Shown here piece after piece: positions 57,343-63,624 of a stretch of 63,624 nucleotides of DNA. The position numbers and the translations under genes were made by a program. The DNA is taken from IMG/VR virus record IMGVR_UViG_3300046167_000634, positions 1-63,624 of that record. One strand, 5' to 3'. Position 1 is the first letter of the stretch, and each line of letters starts with the position of its first letter. The notes below the pieces were generated by a model, which saw nothing but the letters and a program-made list of their open reading frames with translations, searched no databases and was not told the DNA's origin. The DNA is from a virus.

Positions 57343-58830
57343 ATGGGAGCATACGAAAATCCACCAATGATTTCATTCGCTACAACGGGAGCAGGAGATG
57401 CATGGGCTAACGCAGCAGCAGCGGCGGGCAAAAATATTGGCGATGCAATTATTGCGCGACAAAAAAAATTAGAAGAGCGTTTAAAAAAAGATAATGAAGA
57501 TTTATTAAAACGGAATAGAAAAGGAGCGGAAATTGCTAATAAAGCGCCTGGAGAAATCCAAAAAACTCTTGATAAACTAGGCCCATTGCCAGATGTTATA
57601 AAAAATACTATTGTTACCGGGTTAAAAGACGGTTATAAAGTATATGAAAAATATATGAGCTCCGGTGATATTGAAGAGCAAAAAAGATTACAACCTGCTT
57701 TAGATCAATTTAATAGCCTTAGAAGTAATATTACAACAACGCCTAGTGATGCTAGCGAGTATTATATTTCAATTACAAAAGAATTAGACCAAGTTAGAAA
57801 TGGGGAAATTGGTATTGAAGGAACTGTTGATCAATTTGATACAAGAAATAATCCATCTTTATTTGCGGCAGATATTGAAAATTTTGGTATAACAGGAAAA
57901 GAAAGCAGAGCAGGAAAATTTAATGAAAAAGGGCAATTAGTAGTAGATTATACTGATATGAACGGAAATCCGTTTTCTATAAATTTAAATGACCCGCCCC
58001 CTACGCGTAAAGTTCCGCAAATTTCTGCGCAGTTTCAAGCATTAGTTGATAAAACAGATATGTATGTTGGTGAAGGAAAAGATAAAACTATTTCAACAGA
58101 CTATATGGCTGTTGACACAACAGGAAAACCTAAAATGGTATATGCATTTGAAGATATTGACCCAGACCCTTCGGGAAGAAAAAGACAAATAATACGTAAA
58201 GGACCCGAGGTGCGGAATAATGATATAGAGCAAGTTTACACAGATTTAATTTCGGATTTAGATTATACAAATGACCAACAACTTTCTGTATTTAAAAATA
58301 TTTTAGTTGATTCAATGAGTAAAAAAGATATTGAAGCAATTAATAACTCTTTAGAAGAAGCAAAAAAAAATATTCAATTTGAATCGCAAGACGAACTTTT
58401 TGATTTTTTTGCTTATCCAAAAGAAGGCACCGCAAAGTTTGATGATAATCAACAATTAATTTATAATATGGTTGCAAGTGTTTGGGCGGGTAATAAAGCT
58501 AAAAACGATGTAGCCACTATAACTAAAAAGCTTGGTGGCTCAGAAACAATTGTAACATACCCTAAGAAAAATATGTCAAATAACGTTCAAAACGCAATTG
58601 ATGGATTTAAGCTGTTAGAATCAGGTGAAATAATAAACTTAGGAGTTAGCGGAGGATATATTGAAAATAAAGGCGGTGGAAAATACACTTATTACAGAAA
58701 TACTACTACCGGGCCTGTTCCAGTGCTAGAAAATGTTTTATTAGCAGAGACTATTAGAATGGTTGATAATATTCCTCAATCAGAAGTTATTGCTGGTATT
58801 ACAAACCAAACATACAATTCAGGTAAGTAA
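57343..58830 (+). CDS. Internal virion protein candidate, cassette B (495 aa)
   Basis: MGAYENPPMISFATTGAGDA is followed by helical, charged segments (AIIARQKKLEERLKKDNEDL). It holds the same position as the 452-residue cassette A protein at 20141, though similarity is weak by eye. It starts 2 bases after the previous gene and ends 9 bases before the giant gene. Confidence 0.65.
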   Translation: MGAYENPPMISFATTGAGDAWANAAAAAGKNIGDAIIARQKKLEERLKKDNEDLLKRNRKGAEIANKAPGEIQKTLDKLGPLPDVIKNTIVTGLKDGYKVYEKYMSSGDIEEQKRLQPALDQFNSLRSNITTTPSDASEYYISITKELDQVRNGEIGIEGTVDQFDTRNNPSLFAADIENFGITGKESRAGKFNEKGQLVVDYTDMNGNPFSINLNDPPPTRKVPQISAQFQALVDKTDMYVGEGKDKTISTDYMAVDTTGKPKMVYAFEDIDPDPSGRKRQIIRKGPEVRNNDIEQVYTDLISDLDYTNDQQLSVFKNILVDSMSKKDIEAINNSLEEAKKNIQFESQDELFDFFAYPKEGTAKFDDNQQLIYNMVASVWAGNKAKNDVATITKKLGGSETIVTYPKKNMSNNVQNAIDGFKLLESGEIINLGVSGGYIENKGGGKYTYYRNTTTGPVPVLENVLLAETIRMVDNIPQSEVIAGITNQTYNSGK

Positions 58831-58838
58831 AATTAATT

Positions 58839-61800
58839 ATGAATAAAATTTATATTATAAACGGCGAACGATTTGAAGTTTCTCCGGATCGCGAAGCGGA
58901 TTTTTTAGCTGAATATCCAGACGCTCAACTAATTAGTGGGCCGGAAGATTTAACAGAAAAGCCGCAAGAAACTATTGTTGAACAAACCGAAGAACAAGAA
59001 ACGTTTGAGGATCCATTCCTCCAAAGCGCAAAAAAGATATACGGCCCTGTAGAGGAGGTTGCAGTTGCAGAGCCGACAACAACAATCGAGCAACCAGATA
59101 CGGAATTACCTTCGGAAGATACTTCTTCGGAGTTAGTAGAGGAAGACAATAGAGTTGTAGAATTTAACATAAAAGGTAACAAAACATATAGCTCATATAG
59201 TGATCTTGAAAAAGAGCACGGCGATGTAGAAGCGTGGGTTACAAATTGGAATAATCAAACAAATACAGGTAGAGCTAAAATAGTTACACCTTCTTCTGAG
59301 CTTAAAGAAGCAGTTGTTACGGGTGATGCGTCTAAAGTAAAAAAACCTGCTGAAATATTGCTTGGTAGTGGAGCAATTACCCCTGAAACATTTCAAGAAT
59401 TAGAGACTGACGAAATTATACCAATGGTTGCAAGAATCATACAACCTAATTCTAATTTAAGTGTTTATGAACAGGACAACCGCGTTTTTATAAAAGATAA
59501 AAAAACCGATACAGCTATTGGATTATCTACTAAAACAAATTTTGCTAATGAAAAAGATGCGGAAATTTCATATAATAATTTTGCAAGACTTTTAAATAAA
59601 AACTTTACGCCTGAGCAAGTCACAGCAAGCGCAGGCACGCTTTCAACAATTGATCAAGAATTAAAAAAGCAATCGGCTATTATTAAAAATCAATTTAAAA
59701 ATACCGAAGAATATAAAAAATTACAAGATCCTGATTTATTTAAAGAGCAAACTAAAAAAGATATTAGAACTGGCCCAGGGGGCGGGGTAGCGCTTACTAA
59801 AAAAGTTATTCCATACGAAGAAGAGGTTCAAGCAGAAATAGCAAAATTAAAAGCAAAAAACCCAGATACTACTGAAGACAAAATTTTAGCAACCGCTCAA
59901 GCCAATGTAAGAGAAACCCTATTACAAAATGCTAAGTTTGAATATGTTGCTGAAAGTTTTACTAAAAAAATTGAAGGATTTGATGTTGACAAAAAGCTTA
60001 AAAAAGAAGTTCAAGCAGACTATAATATTACTTTAAATAGAGCTAACGCATATCAGCAAGCTTTGCTTGACGAAATAGAAGGGCAAAGACAAGTTGCGGA
60101 TACTACCTTAAAACTAATTAAAGGTAATGAATTAACCCAAGAAGAGGTAGATAATTTAGCTACATCACTTGAAAAGTCAGGCGTTGAAGTTGATACATCA
60201 AAAACAAAAACTGTGACTTTGCCAAGCGGCGCAGTATTAACAGAGGGAACTTTAGAAGCTTTAGATAAGTTTCAGAAAAAAGCTGCTGCTAATGAAATTT
60301 TATTATTTAAAAGTCAAGAGGAAAAAGCTAAAGCTATTGGTGACATTACTTTAACTCAAGCTGCATTAGATGCAACTAAACGCGATTATGATTTAATAGA
60401 CAAATATGGTGCGTCAATTGGCCTTGGGTTTACAGATATAATTACAGGAGGAGCTTATTTAGGTGGCAAGGTATTTTCATATAGTAATCCTATAGGGTGG
60501 TTATTTCACGAAGATATTAACACAGGATTAAATCGTTTAGGTGTAAAATATAAAAAGGCTACAGATGAAGTCCGTAATAGTTATGTGCGCGATATTTCTT
60601 TTGACAACGCTTTTAAAGACTCTTCTAACTTTGGTAAGTTTGTAGGGCAAGAAATAGCAAATCAATTACCAATTATTACAACTATGATTGCGTCAGGCGG
60701 TACGGCTGCTCCTTGGGTTATTGGAGCATCTACTGCTGGAGGCAAGATGATGGACATGCAAACAGAAATTGCAACCGGTACAAAAGATTATTCAGAGGCT
60801 GAAATGTGGCTTAAGTCTATTGGCTATGGTGCTGCAGAGGGTATTTTTGGCACATTGCCAACTATGCGAATATTAAAACGCACCCCAGCTCTTTTTAAAG
60901 GTGCAGGAACAAAAGACGCTATACTAGGCGGTACTAAACAATTTTATAAGCAAAACACAAAAGGATTAATTTCAGACACCTTATTAGAGGTTGGCGGCGA
61001 ATCTTTAACTACTGGTTTTCAAAATGTAATTGATGGAAGATCATTTGTAGCTGATATGGATCACGCTGCATTTTCAGCATTTGGCTTTAGCCTTTTGTTT
61101 AGCGGCTTACCATTTGCAGTAGGTTTGAATACATCTAAATACGGTGACTATTCTCAAAAAGCTAAAATACGTAATCTACAAGGCCAAATAAATAATCTTA
61201 GTAATAATCTTAAATATACTAAGTCACCAGCGGAAATAAATCGTATTGAAGGACAAATTGAAAAGCTAAGCAATGAAATGGCTATTGAGGTTGCTAGGCA
61301 AGAAAAGTTTGTAAATAATTACATGACGTCTACCTCGGCGCAGCATGTAATCGATGTTGTAACCCGTCAAGAAAATATTAGAAGCGAAGCAAAAACAATT
61401 GAAGCCGATAAAGAACTACCTAGGCAAGAAAAAAATACACGTTTAGGTGAATTGCAATTAGAGTTTTCCGAACTACAAAGTGCTAAAGAATCTGCTCTTA
61501 CTGACGCTGCTAAAATGAATTTTAAAACAGAGTTTTTATTACTTAAAGGCGTTGACAAAGCTAAATATGATGAATACTTTGATGACGCAGCAACTTTACT
61601 TAATAGCCAAAAACCTGATAAAAACATTACAGACGAGGCTATAGAACAAAAAGCTGTTGATTTATATTTTGAAGATCAGGTTGTTGAAGAAAATAGCAAA
61701 GCTGCAAAAAACTTAGGTACTAATTTTAAATCATTTAATACTGTTGATGAAGCAATTGCTTCAATAGAAGCGGATAATAAAATTAATGATGCAGATAAAA

Positions 61801-63624
61801 AAGATGCAATAGCGAATCTTAAAGAAGGTGATGATGGCCGCGCATTTCAAAATGAAGACGGTAGCAAAGTTACATATGCGGTTGTTGAAAACCAAGTATT
61901 AAATAAAAGAAAATATATACGTACACACGAGGTTGGCCATCAAGTATTTTGGGATATATTTGGCTCCCATAATACGACAGAAGGTAAGGCTATTTTTAAT
62001 AATATTGCTGAACAATTATTACATACAACAAAAGAAATTAGCCCTGCGTTGCACAAAAAATTATCACAAGAAACTTTACCCGTAGAAGTTATTGCTAGAT
62101 TTTTAGAAGCTGCTGCAGCCGGTCAAGTTGATGCTAGAAAGCCAAGCACTAATAAAGCTATATCAGGATTGTTTGGTACAATGTTACAACAAAATGCTAT
62201 TGATAGCTACGACTTTAATTTTACAGGTGAAACAGATATGTTTAACTTTGTTGTTGGGCTTGGTAAAAAAATTGCTTCAGGCGAGCTTTCAATGGCTGAT
62301 ATACGCGCTGCTAGAACAGGACGTGTAGTACAAATGCCAATGCAAACAGAGCAAGCTACTCTTACTCGTCGGGCCGCATCGGCGAGATCTGCGGGGACAT
62401 TAGACCAGGCTTTAAATAAGTTTTCACAAAACGAAGACGGCTCTGCCAAGTTTGCGAGCAAAGAAGAATGGCGTAAATCTTCAGAAGCGGGTGAAGCATA
62501 CTTTACTGTGCAACAAACAAGTTTGCTTGACGGTGAAATTAGAAAGCAAGCAAGACTAAAAGGATTACCGGAAGACATTGACATTAGCGAAATTAAAGAT
62601 AATATTGCGCTTCGCGTATTTGAAAACTATGATCCATCTAAAAATAATTTATTTGGTTATCTTTTAGGTAAAGTTAATATTGTAGAAAAAGCTGTACTTG
62701 ATTCGGCTAAAAAGTTTGGTACTCGTGTAGAATCTACCGCAGCAAGTATTGATACTGCAGCCGGTGAAACGGGTGCGGTTGCTGAAATTGAAGCAGATGT
62801 AACAACTGTAGATGAAAAAATAGAAAGAGAAGCTAAGGAGGCTACAGAAGAGGCTTCTGCGTTTAATTTAACCACTTCTAAAGCTATTGAGCCAACTACT
62901 TTGGAAAAAGGGAAAGGCAAAGTATTAAGTATTGTTAGAACGCTTAAAAATAAATTAGGTGCTGCTGTATCTAAGAATGTAAATACTGTACCAGTTGTTG
63001 AAGAAGTAATACAATCTTCTGCTAAATCAATTGATATTGACATTAAAGGGCAAATGGGTGGTAAAGGCGGCTTAAAACTTCGCAAGTTTGTAATTAACAA
63101 CAAAGCTGATATTATTAACAATGCTTCCTCTACTTGGCTAATGGGTAAAAACAAAAAAGGCAGTTCTGTAGTCAATGGCGGTATACCTATTGTTATTGAA
63201 AAGTCTGTAGGCGGTAGATATACCGGTAAAACTATTGAAATAAATGTTGGTGGTAAAACTGTTGCAGTTGAAGAATTTATACCAAACTTTTTGCCATATC
63301 CAGAATGGGCTGGTAAAAAAATTGATCGCGAAAAAACAATTAAAAGAGGGCAAACATCAGGAAATCAAATTGTAAGAAAAGTTGATCCGCTTGAGGTTGA
63401 TGACAAAGCTTTTGCAGATTTTGTAACAACTGAAGATGGTACACCAATACGCGGTAGAAAAGAATCATTAGCAAATGAGCTTGCAGGCAGATTAGGTGGG
63501 CAGATATTTAAAGAAGCAATAGCTGATCCTGATTCAGATATATCAAAAGCATTTGAACAAAATCAAGATCTTCGCGGGGCTGTACTTTCAGATAACTTTA
63601 GAAATGAAGTTATTGAACAAACAG
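58839..63624 (+). CDS. Giant internal virion protein with HExxH metalloprotease motif, cassette B (3' partial)
   Basis: Begins at ATG 58839 and stays open to the window edge (at least 1595 residues). Residues 1-32 (INGERFEVSPDREADFLAEY) match the start of the cassette A giant protein. Residues ~600-765 contain Gly-rich hydrophobic segments (IANQLPIITTMIASGGTAAP, FSAFGFSLLFSGLPFAVGLN). H1030-E-V-G-H1034 lies in YIRTHEVGHQVFWDIFG, with LPVEVIARFLEA ~60 residues later as likely third-ligand region. Beyond the tag, the sequence differs from the A protein. It is a probable ejected virion enzyme. Confidence 0.8.
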   Translation, partial: MNKIYIINGERFEVSPDREADFLAEYPDAQLISGPEDLTEKPQETIVEQTEEQETFEDPFLQSAKKIYGPVEEVAVAEPTTTIEQPDTELPSEDTSSELVEEDNRVVEFNIKGNKTYSSYSDLEKEHGDVEAWVTNWNNQTNTGRAKIVTPSSELKEAVVTGDASKVKKPAEILLGSGAITPETFQELETDEIIPMVARIIQPNSNLSVYEQDNRVFIKDKKTDTAIGLSTKTNFANEKDAEISYNNFARLLNKNFTPEQVTASAGTLSTIDQELKKQSAIIKNQFKNTEEYKKLQDPDLFKEQTKKDIRTGPGGGVALTKKVIPYEEEVQAEIAKLKAKNPDTTEDKILATAQANVRETLLQNAKFEYVAESFTKKIEGFDVDKKLKKEVQADYNITLNRANAYQQALLDEIEGQRQVADTTLKLIKGNELTQEEVDNLATSLEKSGVEVDTSKTKTVTLPSGAVLTEGTLEALDKFQKKAAANEILLFKSQEEKAKAIGDITLTQAALDATKRDYDLIDKYGASIGLGFTDIITGGAYLGGKVFSYSNPIGWLFHEDINTGLNRLGVKYKKATDEVRNSYVRDISFDNAFKDSSNFGKFVGQEIANQLPIITTMIASGGTAAPWVIGASTAGGKMMDMQTEIATGTKDYSEAEMWLKSIGYGAAEGIFGTLPTMRILKRTPALFKGAGTKDAILGGTKQFYKQNTKGLISDTLLEVGGESLTTGFQNVIDGRSFVADMDHAAFSAFGFSLLFSGLPFAVGLNTSKYGDYSQKAKIRNLQGQINNLSNNLKYTKSPAEINRIEGQIEKLSNEMAIEVARQEKFVNNYMTSTSAQHVIDVVTRQENIRSEAKTIEADKELPRQEKNTRLGELQLEFSELQSAKESALTDAAKMNFKTEFLLLKGVDKAKYDEYFDDAATLLNSQKPDKNITDEAIEQKAVDLYFEDQVVEENSKAAKNLGTNFKSFNTVDEAIASIEADNKINDADKKDAIANLKEGDDGRAFQNEDGSKVTYAVVENQVLNKRKYIRTHEVGHQVFWDIFGSHNTTEGKAIFNNIAEQLLHTTKEISPALHKKLSQETLPVEVIARFLEAAAAGQVDARKPSTNKAISGLFGTMLQQNAIDSYDFNFTGETDMFNFVVGLGKKIASGELSMADIRAARTGRVVQMPMQTEQATLTRRAASARSAGTLDQALNKFSQNEDGSAKFASKEEWRKSSEAGEAYFTVQQTSLLDGEIRKQARLKGLPEDIDISEIKDNIALRVFENYDPSKNNLFGYLLGKVNIVEKAVLDSAKKFGTRVESTAASIDTAAGETGAVAEIEADVTTVDEKIEREAKEATEEASAFNLTTSKAIEPTTLEKGKGKVLSIVRTLKNKLGAAVSKNVNTVPVVEEVIQSSAKSIDIDIKGQMGGKGGLKLRKFVINNKADIINNASSTWLMGKNKKGSSVVNGGIPIVIEKSVGGRYTGKTIEINVGGKTVAVEEFIPNFLPYPEWAGKKIDREKTIKRGQTSGNQIVRKVDPLEVDDKAFADFVTTEDGTPIRGRKESLANELAGRLGGQIFKEAIADPDSDISKAFEQNQDLRGAVLSDNFRNEVIEQT

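Noticed and set aside
1-63624. Prophage status, integrase, attachment sites, tRNA genes, CRISPR arrays
   Set aside because: No integrase-like protein, direct-repeat array or cloverleaf-type sequence was noticed; these were looked for only by eye.

Overview
The window is part of an AT-rich, tailed double-stranded DNA phage genome. It carries a terminase, portal, HK97-type capsid protein, podovirus-like tail ring and stabilization (muzzle) proteins, very large internal virion proteins, lysis genes and phage nucleotide metabolism. Start codons are preceded by A/T-rich sequence and almost never by a GGAGG-type site. One exported protein has a signal peptide ending just before a Gln, and a minus-strand TATATTTG fits the Bacteroidota -7 box. 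These points suggest a Bacteroidota (probably marine flavobacterial) host. The muzzle N-terminal motif and the gene order recall crAss-like phages and their marine relatives; that placement is from memory and unchecked. I saw no integrase, tRNA, CRISPR array or insertion sequence.

Layout. Positions 1-29970 (+) hold late cassette A: the end of a tail fibre with a discoidin-like domain, small genes including a possible double GroES-fold protein, terminase, portal, scaffold candidate, major capsid protein, two ring proteins, the muzzle, a large adhesin, internal virion proteins, a 2328-residue giant protein with a HELLH metalloprotease motif, and a lysis/export cluster. A bidirectional terminator at about 29975-30008 separates it from the minus-strand block 30008-37609: class Ia ribonucleotide reductase (nrdA, nrdB), small genes, a T7 endonuclease I-like nuclease, two MazG-type proteins, a thymidylate-synthase-family enzyme, a truncated ERF annealing protein, a sigma factor, an HTH protein and a conserved phage protein. 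The divergent intergenic region 37610-38001 leads to cassette B (38002 to the right edge, +): a receptor-binding cluster (FISUMP-like tip, spike-base-like protein, YadA-head-like fibre), GroEL and GroES, a winged-helix protein, three ring proteins, a second muzzle split into two genes and carrying a cadherin-like insertion, a cupin-like protein, internal virion proteins and a second giant protein that runs off the edge.

The most notable point is that ring, muzzle, small internal protein and giant-protein genes occur twice in the same order, strongly diverged, while terminase, portal and capsid genes occur once. Either the phage has two alternative tail/ejection cassettes, or the contig joins two related phages. 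The synthase-family enzyme has Asp where thymidylate synthases have Asn, as in dCMP hydroxymethylases, which hints at modified cytosine in the phage DNA. About sixteen reading-frame breaks in otherwise intact genes are each repaired by removing one base, mostly in short homopolymers. I read them as residual sequencing insertions, and genes are annotated across these breaks.
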